From Methanomicrobium sp. W14 (lineage in GTDB: Archaea; Halobacteriota; Methanomicrobia; Methanomicrobiales; Methanomicrobiaceae): a DNA stretch of 64,000 bases. Position numbers and translations under genes: made by a program. The notes below the pieces were generated by a model. The model saw nothing but the letters and a program-made list of their open reading frames with translations, did not search any database and was not told where the DNA came from. The stretch is from positions 992,001-1,056,000 of the forward strand of contig NZ_JAGGMM010000001.1 of assembly GCF_017875315.1 (NCBI RefSeq). Direction: 5' to 3'. Below are positions 52,713 to 62,194 of the stretch, piece by piece; the first letter of the stretch is position 1, and each line of letters begins with the position of its first letter.

Positions 52713-53726
52713 TCATCCCTGCTTACTCATTGTGCTGACATAACTGACTGACGGTACGCGATCAACATGATCTCTGTTGCGGATTGCAGGTCTCAGCCTA
52801 ATTAAACGCTTTACAGGGCCGGGGACAGACCCCTTGATTGCTATATATTTGCCCCTTACAAGGCCGTATTTTACAAATCCGCCTTCTGGATTGACCTCAT
52901 CAGGAGAATCGCCTACTTTGAGAACACGCTTGTTGAACTCGGTTCTCTGCTGGTATCCCATCTGACCCATCTGGGGAACCTGCCACCTGACATGGTGAGG
53001 TGTCCACGGACCGAGGTTACCTATATGGCGTTTCTTTCCCTGACGTGAGTGTTTGCTCTTTTTTACCTGAATTCCCCAGCGCCTGACAGGGCCCTCTGTT
53101 CCCTTTCCGGTTGTGACGGCTGTCACATCGAGGTATTTTCCTACGTCAGACACGGCATCGAATTCAACTTCCTTTCCCAGAAGACCTGCTGCAAAGTCAA
53201 GGCGTGCCATAACGTCTCCTCCTGCAACACGGACCTCCATCATGTCCGGGACTTTCTTGGGGACACCTGAAAGCATTGAGGGCTGGGTGTACATAAGAGC
53301 AAATATATCCGAAACTATGCCTTTTTCTATGGCTTCACGGATTTTTCCCGTATTTTCCTCTGCATTGCTCTTCTTTGGAACGTTGACGCGCTTATCAAGC
53401 GTCTCGTCGACATCTTCTGCCCACACTTCCGAGAATGCATGCCTTCCATATGTATCCGCACTGTATGCACGCACGGCAACTACTTTCATGGGAGGTATTT
53501 CGACAATTGTTACAGGCACTGAGATCTCTCTGCCCTCGCTTGGGCTGTTCTTATGATCGTCAACCATAACAATATGTGTCATACCCGCTTTGTATCCGGC
53601 AAAGCCCTGCAGTTTCGGCTCCCCTTCATACTCAGGCCAGGAGTTGTATTTTGGCACCTGGCTTTTCGCACGCTTGCGGGGGCTGTATGCAAGTGATCCT
53701 CTGCGTGGTCTGGATATTTGGGCCAT
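52713..53726 (-). CDS. rpl3: Ribosomal protein uL3, first gene of the S10-type cluster
   Basis: The 337-residue protein has [20 protein letters not shown] and [20 protein letters not shown], the latter near the peptidyl transferase centre. It is the first of the minus-strand cluster running to cmk. A GGATTGAT site precedes the ATG. The promoter must lie in the 857-base gap to the right. Confidence 0.97.
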   Translation of the reverse strand: MAQISRPRRGSLAYSPRKRAKSQVPKYNSWPEYEGEPKLQGFAGYKAGMTHIVMVDDHKNSPSEGREISVPVTIVEIPPMKVVAVRAYSADTYGRHAFSEVWAEDVDETLDKRVNVPKKSNAEENTGKIREAIEKGIVSDIFALMYTQPSMLSGVPKKVPDMMEVRVAGGDVMARLDFAAGLLGKEVEFDAVSDVGKYLDVTAVTTGKGTEGPVRRWGIQVKKSKHSRQGKKRHIGNLGPWTPHHVRWQVPQMGQMGYQQRTEFNKRVLKVGDSPDEVNPEGGFVKYGLVRGKYIAIKGSVPGPVKRLIRLRPAIRNRDHVDRVPSVSYVSTMSKQG

Positions 53727-53892
53727 CTTTTAATCAATCCTAAATCTTGCTTTTATTATGCATCGATTCTGACTTTTCCGAGATTCCGAAAAAAACACAC
53801 AAATTTTACGTCCTAATGCTCACAAAAACTTCTTCCTGAATTTTGCAGGCATTATTGTATTTTTACGTTTTTTCCGGACATTTTGGGTTAAA

Positions 53893-53908
53893 CAGACGAT
53901 CTCGTCTG
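53893..53908. repeat. Perfect 7-bp inverted repeat upstream of the ribosomal cluster
   Basis: CAGACGA and TCGTCTG around TC form a 16-base operator-like palindrome about 170 bases ahead of rpl3. It could be a regulator site; no known archaeal ribosomal regulator can be named from it. Confidence 0.4.
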
Positions 53909-54017
53909 GTCTAAATGAACCTTTGATATCCGTGACTGTCAGGCATATTGGCATGTTTTTTTAAATGCCGGTTACCATAAACATCTTTTTTTAGGAAAAA
54001 CCACAAATGACCTTTTC

Positions 54018-54221
54018 CTAAAACCACCCTTTCAAAGGGCAGTTCATTCCACGTCTCTCAAACAGATTCTGACCTTTCACTGCGCTCTTCCGTAAGTCTA
54101 TTTTTTCAGGAATATATCTCCTGAACAAATAACCGGAAAAAGGGCCGAAAAACTCATTTTCGTCCACCCTGCATTCGGCGCATATATCAGATCCTACGTC
54201 TTCAGCCCGTCGCACGGACAT
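54018..54221 (-). CDS. Possible small protein of unknown function
   Basis: A 67-codon frame (MSVRRAEDVGSDICAECRVD at its start) lies in the gap between tfx and rpl3. It has a CxxC-type pair and a basic C-terminus, and no clear ribosome binding site. I do not recognise it. It may be real because the gap is otherwise unexplained, but a chance frame is at least as likely. Confidence 0.22.
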   Translation of the reverse strand: MSVRRAEDVGSDICAECRVDENEFFGPFSGYLFRRYIPEKIDLRKSAVKGQNLFERRGMNCPLKGWF

Positions 54222-54583
54222 TTCACGGAGAAAAACCCGGGCGACCTACTATCTCGGCAATCACCAGGACACTGGCGAAAAATTACATTTCACAACTGTC
54301 CCGGGCAACCTCATTACAAGAATTATCAACCCGTAAAGCCCTGCGTTCTGCTTTCAGAAGGCAGATTGCATGACCGCTGGATATCTGCTTCTTATAACGG
54401 TTTCCTAAATGTTTTCCTTATTCTGATATAAATGTAATGATAAATTCTAAAAACAGGAAAGATTTCATGACAAAAATTTCTCATTCAAATCCGGAAATTG
54501 AAATGAACAGGATAACAAGTGAAATACTCACAGAATGACATATAAATAGTATTTATGGTATTTTCAAAAACCGCAGGTATTGA

Positions 54584-54988
54584 TTAATTGAAGTATATAT
54601 CCCCGTCTTTGTTTATGTAGACATCAATATCTTCCCTGATGTATCTTGCGCGAAACCTTTCCGGATTTGAATCGCGCATACGGTTGATAAGTGATATGGT
54701 GTCATACCTTACCTTAATGCCCAGACCTTCAGCCTCGTTGAATATTTCCTTTGCGGCATCAAGAAAATCCGACCCTGCTTTTATGGTGCAGAGATGCGTG
54801 GCATCCAGAGTATACAAAAATTCCAGGGTTTCCTTCGCTTTCTTGATATTCTCCGTCGCTGCCTTTTCGATCGTACAGACGTTGGCTTTTGAAGTTTCTA
54901 TTATATCAGCTATCTGCTGTTGTGTGTATCCCTGCTTTCTGTATCGAAGGACTTCTTTCTGACGTTCAGTGAGGAGACTCTCTTTCAT
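54584..54988 (-). CDS. tfx: Tfx family transcription regulator
   Basis: The 134-residue protein starts with LTERQKEVLRYRKQGYTQQQ and QIADIIETSKANVCTIEKAA, a helix-turn-helix (about residues 8-45) of the Tfx family, and has the acidic family-specific C-terminal domain (DATHLCTIKAGSDFLDAAKE). Tfx was described as a DNA-binding protein for the molybdenum formylmethanofuran dehydrogenase operon. Here the gene is divergent from mtd across 141 bases. A 16-bp palindrome in that space is a likely operator, for itself or for mtd. Confidence 0.88.
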   Translation of the reverse strand: MKESLLTERQKEVLRYRKQGYTQQQIADIIETSKANVCTIEKAATENIKKAKETLEFLYTLDATHLCTIKAGSDFLDAAKEIFNEAEGLGIKVRYDTISLINRMRDSNPERFRARYIREDIDVYINKDGDIYFN

Positions 54989-55026
54989 TAATATGGTTAT
55001 ATGTTTTCATAAACTTAAACACTTCT

Positions 55027-55042
55027 ACTTAACATGTTAAGT
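55027..55042. promoter_or_regulatory. 16-bp perfect palindrome between tfx and mtd
   Basis: ACTTAACATGTTAAGT is its own reverse complement. It lies about 40 bases from the tfx start, just upstream of TATA-like sequence (TTTAAGTT near 55007-55014, minus strand), and about 88 bases from mtd. A dimeric HTH protein such as Tfx could bind here. Confidence 0.55.
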
Positions 55043-55129
55043 TAACCAAATCAAAACAGATTATTTTCAAAATCTTTATTAGCAGATCCGATAAATTTAA
55101 AGTGTTCTCATAAATGAGAGGTATAGAAT

Positions 55130-55972
55130 ATGGTAGTTAAAGTAGGTATTGCAAAACTCGGCAACATCGCAAGTGGTGTAATGGCAGAACTGCTCCTTGA
55201 TGAGCGTGCAGACCGTGAAGATATGCAGTCATTCATGGCGACAAGCGGAACAAAGCTCCAGCCTGAGGACATTGAACGCGTTGTCTCCAACATGAAAGCA
55301 TGGAAGCCCGATTTCTGCATCGTAGTTTCTCCAAACGGCGTTCTTCCCGGACCAAAAGGTGCCCGTGAGGATCTTGCTGCCGCAGGAATCCCGTGTGTCG
55401 TAATAACAGACGACATAACAACAAAGAAGGATGACTTTGCAGCACTCAAGGAGTCATCATTCGGATACATCATCATGAAGGCAGACTCCATGATAGGTGC
55501 ACGCCGTGAATTCCTCGACCCGATTGAAATGGCCGACTACAACGGAAACCTCGTGAAAGTCCTTTCATTAACAGGCGCATTCCGCAAACTCCAGCTCGCA
55601 CTGGACAAAGTCATTGACCAGGTAAAGGCAGGAAAGAAGGGTGCAGAACTTGAGCTCCCAAAGATTGTCATGACATCAGACAAGGCTGTTGCAGGAGAGT
55701 TTACGAACCCATACGCACTTGCAAAGGCACGTGCAGCATATGAGATTGCACAGGCAGTCGCAGGTGTAAACGTCAAGGGCTGCTTCATGACAAAAGGGCA
55801 TGAGAACTACACACCGATTGTCGCATCCGCACACGAAATGATGCGTTCAGCTACACTTCTTTGCGATGAGGCACGTGAGATAGAAAAGGGCTGCAACGGC
55901 GTAATCCGTATGCCACACAAGGCAGACGGTGAGATAGTCAAGAAAGTAGAGCTTATCTCAAAGCCCTGGTAA
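55130..55972 (+). CDS. mtd: F420-dependent methylene-tetrahydromethanopterin dehydrogenase
   Basis: The 280-residue protein begins [20 protein letters not shown] and has [19 protein letters not shown] and [20 protein letters not shown], matching Mtd of methanogens in sequence and length. It reduces methenyl-H4MPT to methylene-H4MPT with F420H2 in the cytosol, a step of CO2 reduction to methane. GAGAGGT lies seven bases before the ATG. Tfx is encoded divergently upstream; a T-run ends the gene. Confidence 0.98.
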   Translation: MVVKVGIAKLGNIASGVMAELLLDERADREDMQSFMATSGTKLQPEDIERVVSNMKAWKPDFCIVVSPNGVLPGPKGAREDLAAAGIPCVVITDDITTKKDDFAALKESSFGYIIMKADSMIGARREFLDPIEMADYNGNLVKVLSLTGAFRKLQLALDKVIDQVKAGKKGAELELPKIVMTSDKAVAGEFTNPYALAKARAAYEIAQAVAGVNVKGCFMTKGHENYTPIVASAHEMMRSATLLCDEAREIEKGCNGVIRMPHKADGEIVKKVELISKPW

Positions 55973-55989
55973 ATCAAACTAATAATATC

Positions 55990-55997
55990 TTTTTTTT
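55990..55997 (+). terminator. Oligo-T terminator after mtd
   Basis: A run of eight T begins 18 bases after the mtd stop, the usual archaeal terminator form. Confidence 0.55.
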
Positions 55998-56082
55998 AAT
56001 AGATTTTTGCATTAAATCCTTTAAACAGGCTGAAAATAAAAAAGCAGGAAAGAAAGGGAAAAAATTTCAGGAGGCCTTTTTT

Positions 56083-57525
56083 TCAAGGTTCATCAATTAC
56101 TTCCCTGTCCCTGATTAGAAGTGAAATTATCATAGCCCCCACGGCAAGCAAAAACGAAAACAGATATATCTGGTGCATTGCGGAAGTCAGGATTCCTGGC
56201 GGTATCAGGCCTGCCGAAATACTATTCACATCGGTTATTCCCGGCATTTCCGACGCAAGGCTTTCCTGCACAATAAGCGTATAGACGGCTGTCCCCATGC
56301 TCATGCCGACGTAAAACACAAGATTGCTGACCGCAGAGCCTGTCACCCTGTGATCTTCAGGGCACTGCTCAATAATTCTGTTCGCACCCGAACTTGCAAC
56401 TGTCCCGATTGATATTCCGAAAACTATGAGGCCTATCACAAGGTAAATCTGATTTGCACTGATATTACCAAGAGACAGGAAAAGTATTACAAATGAAACT
56501 GCCGCAAGAAAACCGGCAGTCGAGCAGACTAACCTGTTCCCCTCGTAGTCTGAAATTGAACCTCCGGCAGGACCTGCAATAATCATTATCAGTGGCGGAA
56601 TAAGAAGATAAAGACCGGAAATATCAGGAGTCATACCAAGAACACTTTCAAGATAGAACGGGAGGATGAATTCGACACCACCGAGAAGTATCTCAAAAAT
56701 TACGAGAAATACGACTGAGCCGGAAAAACCAGGGTTTTTGAAGATGTCTATATCTATTATGGGATCACTGTGCCTCTTTTCGCAGTATGCAAAAAGTACT
56801 GCAAAAACGACGAAAAGGAAGAACAGTACTGCCGTTGCAGGAGAGCTCCACCCTAATGAGCTGCCCTGGGACAGTATCACCAGAAAAGACGTCATTGCAG
56901 CGCACAACGTGACAACTCCGGCGTAATCAAAATTTTTGAGAGAAGATTTTATTCTGCTGTCCTCCACTGCATACATGGTAAGCGCCATTCCAAATATTCC
57001 GATAGGGATATTTATGTAAAATATCCAGTGCCAGGACAAAAAATGAGTGATGTAGCCGCCTATGGCAGGCCCTGCCGCAAGAGCGATTCCTCCTGCACCC
57101 ATAATCACTCCGAGCACCTTTCCCCTTACTTCAGACGGAAAGCCTGTTGCAACCTGCGCCGGAACTCCTGCGGCCATCATAGCGCCGCCGGTCGCCTGAA
57201 GACACCGAAACATGATTAGAAGTTTTATGTCCGGCGATACTGCACAAAGATATGAACTTGCAGTAAAAAGGAAAAGTCCTGCACCTATGATGTTTCTTGT
57301 GCCGTATTTTTCAATGATTTTTGCAAACGGCAGAAGAAGGCAGCTTATGACAAGGAAATATACAAGCGGTATCAGTGAGACAGTGCTTATATCAACCGAA
57401 TAATAATCGGCCATCGTCGGAAGCGAAATATTTACAGCTGTCCCGTCCAAAAGCTCAATTGCAGTTGCAATGGACAGAAGCAGAAGTACTGACCATTGTC
57501 CTTTCAGGGTATGCTTATATCTCAT
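56083..57525 (-). CDS. MFS transporter, DHA2 (EmrB/QacA) type
   Basis: The 480-residue protein has about 14 membrane spans, TAVNISLPTMADYYSVDIST after the first span (motif D1 of the DHA2 family) and GAGGIALAAGPAIGGYI in the fifth (antiporter motif C). It would export small molecules by proton antiport. It overlaps the GalT-like gene upstream by four bases, so both share a transcript; what they have in common is unclear. Confidence 0.9.
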   Translation of the reverse strand: MRYKHTLKGQWSVLLLLSIATAIELLDGTAVNISLPTMADYYSVDISTVSLIPLVYFLVISCLLLPFAKIIEKYGTRNIIGAGLFLFTASSYLCAVSPDIKLLIMFRCLQATGGAMMAAGVPAQVATGFPSEVRGKVLGVIMGAGGIALAAGPAIGGYITHFLSWHWIFYINIPIGIFGMALTMYAVEDSRIKSSLKNFDYAGVVTLCAAMTSFLVILSQGSSLGWSSPATAVLFFLFVVFAVLFAYCEKRHSDPIIDIDIFKNPGFSGSVVFLVIFEILLGGVEFILPFYLESVLGMTPDISGLYLLIPPLIMIIAGPAGGSISDYEGNRLVCSTAGFLAAVSFVILFLSLGNISANQIYLVIGLIVFGISIGTVASSGANRIIEQCPEDHRVTGSAVSNLVFYVGMSMGTAVYTLIVQESLASEMPGITDVNSISAGLIPPGILTSAMHQIYLFSFLLAVGAMIISLLIRDREVIDEP

Positions 57526-58475
57526 ACTTTCCCGCTGAATTCATTTCTGTAGTATTCCCCAAGGTCTTCCGGGACAGTCATCACAACAGGCTCAAAATGA
57601 AGCCTCTCCATGAATGCCGAATCTGACGATCCAAAAGAACACGGGTTGATTCTCGCTATGAGAGACACAAAGGCCTGAAATGATCCGTCTGAATTATCTT
57701 TGTCAAATCTTATAGCCATATTGTATGCATAATGCCCGAAGCTTCTGTAAAAATCTGTTATTTTTATTATTCCTGATGCAACCTCATTTATGCATTCAGG
57801 AAACTCCGATATAGAGGATATGTCCATATATCCCCTTACTTCCTTTTCCCCCATAGGGACAGGACTTGCAGACCAGATTATACTATCTCCAAAGAGATAT
57901 CTTTCAGAGTTTTTTTCGCATTCCCGGACTTTATCCCAGTAGTTCCCGTTCGTCTTTTCAATGTATTCAATGCTTTTTTTCAGATATGTTTCAGTAACAT
58001 ATGTAGGGCTGCTGTCTGATATTCCCTGCATATGGGGGTGGACCATACTTGCACCGGAGGAAGTAAGGTTATTCCAGTTTATTGACGGATAACCCTTACA
58101 TTTTGCAAGCGCAAGATACTGGGCCTTTAAAGCGTCACGAACCTGCTTCTCGGTAAATTTTAAAGGAGAATGCTCTCTTGTTATAACAGTAACAACATGC
58201 TTTTCCGCGAAAGGATACAGGTTTGGAAATGTTACACTTTCACCGACAGCAATCCTCATGCCGTCCTCAAATACCGGAGTTTCATTGAATACTCTTTCAG
58301 GACAAAACTGACATGTTTCAAAGGACTTGGCCGGTGCAGGTTCGGAGTCCGTGCACCTGTTCACTCTTGAAGGACTGATTCTTGCTCTGAATCCGGTTAA
58401 AGCCTCATATCTTTGATATACTCTGCGGCCCTGTAATGTAAAAATTTTTTCTGAAAACATATCCGCCCTTCTCAA
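57522..58475 (-). CDS. Galactose-1-phosphate uridylyltransferase-like protein (HIT superfamily)
   Basis: The 317-residue protein has CQFCPERVF near residue 56 (a zinc Cys pair of GalT-like proteins) and the HIT triad region ASMVHPHMQGISD near residue 165. GalT enzymes use a His of HPHPQ to form a uridylyl intermediate; here the motif is HPHMQ. The C-terminal half has a second, weaker domain (FGHYAYNMAIRFDK). It is most likely a nucleotidyltransferase for a sugar phosphate, but the substrate is open. First gene of a two-gene unit with the MFS transporter. Confidence 0.75.
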   Translation of the reverse strand: MRRADMFSEKIFTLQGRRVYQRYEALTGFRARISPSRVNRCTDSEPAPAKSFETCQFCPERVFNETPVFEDGMRIAVGESVTFPNLYPFAEKHVVTVITREHSPLKFTEKQVRDALKAQYLALAKCKGYPSINWNNLTSSGASMVHPHMQGISDSSPTYVTETYLKKSIEYIEKTNGNYWDKVRECEKNSERYLFGDSIIWSASPVPMGEKEVRGYMDISSISEFPECINEVASGIIKITDFYRSFGHYAYNMAIRFDKDNSDGSFQAFVSLIARINPCSFGSSDSAFMERLHFEPVVMTVPEDLGEYYRNEFSGKV

Positions 58476-58626
58476 AGTTAAAAATTATATGAATTTTCTG
58501 GCTTTCAGTTAAACTGTTGAAACACTATTGCTTATATAAATAATGATAAATACCGGCTGCAAAAAGGCATTAATACCGGGAACTGTCCAACAACAGTTAC
58601 CTATTCATTCAGACAAATCAGATTTT

Positions 58627-58640
58627 AAAAAAAGAAAAAA
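58627..58640 (-). terminator. Oligo-T terminator after mer
   Basis: On the minus strand six T, one C and seven T follow mer within 50 bases, complement of A7-G-A6 on the plus strand. Confidence 0.55.
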
Positions 58641-58668
58641 GGTATTTATAAACTCTTTCGTCTCTCTC

Positions 58669-59670
58669 TCAGATAATGTATTTTCCGAGGAGACGGATTG
58701 AGTTGGTCATGTTTGGTCCGAGCGGTGAGCCGAAGATAATCTGTGTGACACCGGATTTCAACAGGTTTTCACATTTATCTTTAACCATTTCAGGTGTTCC
58801 TGCAATTGTGAATGCATCGATTTCACCGTCGCCGACAAGACCTCCGACAGCTCCAAAGTCAAAGCGTGCAAGTGCATCTTTAATCTTTGCCACATTTGAA
58901 GCGTCAAGACCGTGGCGCTCAAGAAGTGCCGGTGGTGAACCTGCCGCTATGAATGCTGCAACAATCTTTGCTGCATTGCGTGCCTTTTTCTCGCTCTGAT
59001 CGATTGACATTGCAGTGTATGCACCGACATCGAACTTCTTAAATTTCTTCTCGTCGATTTTGTCACATGCTGCTTTGATTATCGGGATTGCAACTTCGAA
59101 GTCTTTTGCGTTTGATGCGTTGATAAGTGCTCCTTCTCCAATTTCTCCTGCGAGCTCAAGCATCTTTGGACCCTGTGCACCAATATATACCGGGATCTGC
59201 TTCTTCTTTGGCGGAAGCTGGACACCTGTAAGTTTTGCACCGTCGTAGTCAAAGAACTGCATCTTTCCGGTCTTCTTTATTTCCTCACCTGCACAGAGTG
59301 CCTTTATCTGCTGGACACCCTCTTTTAAGCGTGCAACAGGCTTTTCAGCATGAATTGCAAGCTTTGGAAGTGTTGAAAGGTCTCCCGGGCCGATACCAAG
59401 TGCTGCACGTCCTTCCGATATTTCATTGAGAGTGCACATAAACGATGCAATTGCTGCAGGGGTATCTGTAAATGTATTCATTATACCCGGACCCATCTTG
59501 ATGTTGTCCGTTGCCTGCGCGATTGCTGCAAGTGTCGGGTAGCAGTGACGGTTGTTATAATGGTTTGTAATCCATGCAAAGTCGATATCTTTCTGCTCTG
59601 CAAGTTTACAGTATTTTACTACTTCCTTTACGGAAATATTTCCTGGCACAAATTCTATTCCATAACTCAA
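58669..59670 (-). CDS. mer: F420-dependent methylene-tetrahydromethanopterin reductase
   Basis: The 333-residue protein of the luciferase-like F420 family has YGIEFVPGNISVKEVVKYCK at the start, AWITNHYNNRHCYPTLAAIA, and ALGIGPGDLSTL, typical of Mer. It reduces methylene-H4MPT to methyl-H4MPT with F420H2. The start is TTG at 59670, preceded by GAGGTGA (59678-59684). A TATA-like TATTTAAA at 59709-59716 gives a transcript start near 59688, consistent with a short leader carrying that site. Confidence 0.98.
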   Translation of the reverse strand: MSYGIEFVPGNISVKEVVKYCKLAEQKDIDFAWITNHYNNRHCYPTLAAIAQATDNIKMGPGIMNTFTDTPAAIASFMCTLNEISEGRAALGIGPGDLSTLPKLAIHAEKPVARLKEGVQQIKALCAGEEIKKTGKMQFFDYDGAKLTGVQLPPKKKQIPVYIGAQGPKMLELAGEIGEGALINASNAKDFEVAIPIIKAACDKIDEKKFKKFDVGAYTAMSIDQSEKKARNAAKIVAAFIAAGSPPALLERHGLDASNVAKIKDALARFDFGAVGGLVGDGEIDAFTIAGTPEMVKDKCENLLKSGVTQIIFGSPLGPNMTNSIRLLGKYII

Positions 59671-60053
59671 GGTAAATTCACCTCAAATAAGTAATTATTG
59701 CGGGGAAATTTAAATACATTATCATTTAGTTTTATTTTATATACTAGTAAATTTAAAAAAAACAGTTATTTTTGTTATTTCCAGGAAATAAGCCAGTTTA
59801 TCTTAATTAACCGGGTAAAAAAATATGAGAGAAACAACATCCCGTACATTCGTGCAAAAATATTAACATTAAAAAATGTTTCATATTCCGACCGGATAAA
59901 ACAGTTTTCAAGGAATAATTTTTTTGATTATTCCCGCTTTTGCTGCAAACAACAAAATTAAATTTTACAAAACTTCACTAATATTTAATTAAGGTTTAAT
60001 ATCCCCAAAATATCAAAAATCAAAAACGACAGGAATCCCAAAGAGGTTTAAAT
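59671..60053. other. AT-rich divergent region between mer and cbiZ
   Basis: These 383 bases carry the promoter of mer (listed) and that of cbiZ; TTTAATATC near 59993-60001 is a TATA candidate for cbiZ. The middle part is extremely AT-rich. An 87-codon frame at 59698-59961 lacks a gene-like composition and is not counted. Confidence 0.55.
59709..59716 (-). promoter_or_regulatory. TATA-like box for mer
   Basis: TATTTAAA on the minus strand, centred about 26 bases before a start near 59686-59690, which leaves a leader of about 17 bases containing the GAGGTGA ribosome binding site. Confidence 0.5.
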
Positions 60054-61205
60054 TTGACGGATAATGGAGAACAAAATTGCAATGAAAGATTAAAGCTCAT
60101 TTTTGAGACGAATTCAAAAGAAAAGGTATACCGATGCAGCAACTCGATTGTGGTAAAACTTCCTTCACACAGAAATTCACTGACAATATCCTCACTTAAC
60201 GGTGGATACAGGGAAGATCTCGAGGCTGTCTACAACCACCAGCCAAAACCATGCCAGAACCTTAAGGGCTGCTGTGATCTTGAAGGAAAAAGTCTTCACG
60301 AATATTTGTCCGTTACGGCAGAAAGGCTCGGACTAAATCCAAAAAAAACATCAGGCATGATGACAGCCGCAAATATGAAAAATGCAGCTGTATCAAACAA
60401 AAGTTTCAGGGATATTGACGTGACTGCTGTTGTTACGGCAGGAATCGAGGTAAATGCCACAAGGGCCGGAGACCCTGCATCCTTTTATGAGGAAGACGGT
60501 TTGTTCGAACAGGTCTGCGGGACGATAATTACTATACTTATAATAAATGCAAACCTTTCAGAGAGTACTCTTGCGCAGGCTGTTATGACTGCAACCGAGG
60601 CAAAAACTGTTGCTGTACAGCAGCTGATGGCACCGAGCAGGTATTCGGACGGTATAGCTACAGGTTCGGGGACAGACCAGATATCTGTCATTTCAAACAT
60701 GGAGAGCAGAAGCCGTGTCACAAACGCAGGAAAACACTCCAAATTAGGTGAACTGATTGGAAAATGCGTAATAGAGGCAACAACACAGGCTCTTGAAAAA
60801 CAGACGGGACTGTGCCCGGAATCCCAGCGGGATATGCTTTTAAGGCTTGAAAGATTTAAATTAGATGAAAAGGACTTCTGGAGTACTGCTTCTGCTATGC
60901 CCGGTGAAAACAAAAAGGCGCTTTTTATCAAAAATTTGAGAGAATTTTCAAAAAATCCCGTGATTGTAGCACTTACAGCCTCTATACTTCATATTCTGGA
61001 CGAAATCAACTGGGGACTTATTCCGGAACTTTCAGGGAAATATGCCGCGATATCCGTTATGGAGACATTTCCAAAAATTGCGGCCCTGAAAGACAACAAA
61101 ACTCCGGAAGGCATACTTGACGAAAGATATTCCATAACTGAAAATCTCATGAGAATTACGTCGTGGTGCTTAAAATCAGGACAAAGAACAACGGGTGAAC
61201 AATAA
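60054..61205 (+). CDS. cbiZ: Adenosylcobinamide amidohydrolase
   Basis: The 383-residue protein has SGMMTAANMKNAAVSNKSFR and DVTAVVTAGIEVNATRAGDP near residues 100-140, the CbiZ core, and DGIATGSGTDQISVISNM near 197. CbiZ cleaves the amide of adenosylcobinamide or pseudo-cobalamin to adenosylcobyric acid, so that cobamides can be salvaged and remodelled. Residues after about 240 form an additional helical part. The start is TTG at 60054, with GAGGT eight bases upstream. Its stop overlaps the next ATG by one base (TAATG). Confidence 0.88.
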   Translation: MTDNGEQNCNERLKLIFETNSKEKVYRCSNSIVVKLPSHRNSLTISSLNGGYREDLEAVYNHQPKPCQNLKGCCDLEGKSLHEYLSVTAERLGLNPKKTSGMMTAANMKNAAVSNKSFRDIDVTAVVTAGIEVNATRAGDPASFYEEDGLFEQVCGTIITILIINANLSESTLAQAVMTATEAKTVAVQQLMAPSRYSDGIATGSGTDQISVISNMESRSRVTNAGKHSKLGELIGKCVIEATTQALEKQTGLCPESQRDMLLRLERFKLDEKDFWSTASAMPGENKKALFIKNLREFSKNPVIVALTASILHILDEINWGLIPELSGKYAAISVMETFPKIAALKDNKTPEGILDERYSITENLMRITSWCLKSGQRTTGEQ

Positions 61206-62194
61206 TGAATCCTAAAGAACTGATGAACTTTTCAATATACGATTTTGATCTCGACAAATTCGGCGGCAGTTTTGAAGAAGTAAGAGAACTTATCGGTATT
61301 CTCGGACTTGACGGGATAGAGCTCCTGGTAAATTTCGACGAGGTCCCGCAAAGAGTCCCGAAAGATCTTGTAAAGGCGGTTCACCTTCCGTCCTTTATGG
61401 GCTGGGTGAGAGTCTGGAATGACGAAAACTTCGTTATTCCAAAAGAAATAGGGGAAGAATCGGTCGAATATTTTTACGGCGGCAGAAACAGGGATGAAAT
61501 TGTATCAAATCTGTGCAAATGTCTGTGCAACTCTTCATGCCTCAACCCTGCATACGGCGTTTTTCATGCATCGTTTACCGAGGTGGAGTCTGCTTTTGCA
61601 GAAAAACAGCCGTTTTCAGACAGAGAAGTCCTTTCAGCAACGGCAGAGCTTTTAAACGAGACCGCATCGAATTTTCCTGGCGGAGAGCCTCCTTTTGACA
61701 TTTACATAGAAAACCTGTGGTACCCGGGGCTTACATTTCTTAATTCGGATTTGGCCCTGGAATTCATGGATATGCTTAAGTTCAAAAGGTGGAAGTTTAT
61801 CCTGGACACGGGTCATATGATGAACTCGACAAAAGAGTGCTACAGCGAAAACCAGGCTGTTGAAGTTATATTACGCCGTCTCGAAGAGCTTGACCCGGAA
61901 GTTGTCAAAAGAATCGACGCTATGCACCTTCAGCTTAGTACTTCCGGAAAATTCCAGGAAAGCTTTAGAGGGCCCGACAATTATTCAGAGCTGGATTATG
62001 ACGACAAGTTCGTCCATATTATGAATTACCTTGGAAAAGTAGATGAACACAGGCCTTTCTCAACTGAAGGGTGCAGGAGAATTGCCGAGTTCATATCCCC
62101 GAGCTTTATCACGCATGAACTGCAGGCGAAAACTGCCTTTGATATCAAAAATGCACTGAGCCGGCAGATTTGCGCATTCAGAAGAGATTCCTAG
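61205..62194 (+). CDS. TIM-barrel protein, xylose-isomerase-like, coupled to cbiZ
   Basis: The 329-residue protein looks like an AP-endonuclease-2/xylose-isomerase-like barrel: GLDGIELLVNF, VKAVHLPSFMGWVR, DIYIENLWYP, FILDTGHMMNS and DAMHLQLST give Glu, His and Asp residues in the positions where such barrels bind metal. It shares a base with the cbiZ stop, so a linked role in corrinoid salvage is suggested, for example handling the liberated sugar-phosphate or aminopropanol part. That is inference; no known cobamide enzyme is matched. Confidence 0.7.
   Translation: MNPKELMNFSIYDFDLDKFGGSFEEVRELIGILGLDGIELLVNFDEVPQRVPKDLVKAVHLPSFMGWVRVWNDENFVIPKEIGEESVEYFYGGRNRDEIVSNLCKCLCNSSCLNPAYGVFHASFTEVESAFAEKQPFSDREVLSATAELLNETASNFPGGEPPFDIYIENLWYPGLTFLNSDLALEFMDMLKFKRWKFILDTGHMMNSTKECYSENQAVEVILRRLEELDPEVVKRIDAMHLQLSTSGKFQESFRGPDNYSELDYDDKFVHIMNYLGKVDEHRPFSTEGCRRIAEFISPSFITHELQAKTAFDIKNALSRQICAFRRDS

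Larger units (their letters stand above)
53727..54583. other. Large intergenic region upstream of the ribosomal cluster
   Basis: These 857 bases should include the promoter of the ribosomal cluster; ATAATAAAA near 53755 on the minus strand is one TATA candidate. I also see a perfect 7-bp palindrome (53893-53908), an 8-bp hairpin TAGGAAAA/TTTTCCTA (53992-54020), and a direct repeat CCCGGGC(G/A)ACCT at 54236-54247 and 54300-54311. A 67-codon frame at 54018-54221 is listed separately. From 54330 to 54583 I see nothing clear. Confidence 0.5.

Noticed and set aside
42478-53726. Many long ORFs on the plus strand opposite the ribosomal genes
   Set aside because: They are shadows of the conserved minus-strand ribosomal frames.
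59698-59961. 87-codon plus-strand ORF between mer and cbiZ
   Set aside because: It overlaps the mer promoter, is extremely AT-rich, and its composition looks like random translation.
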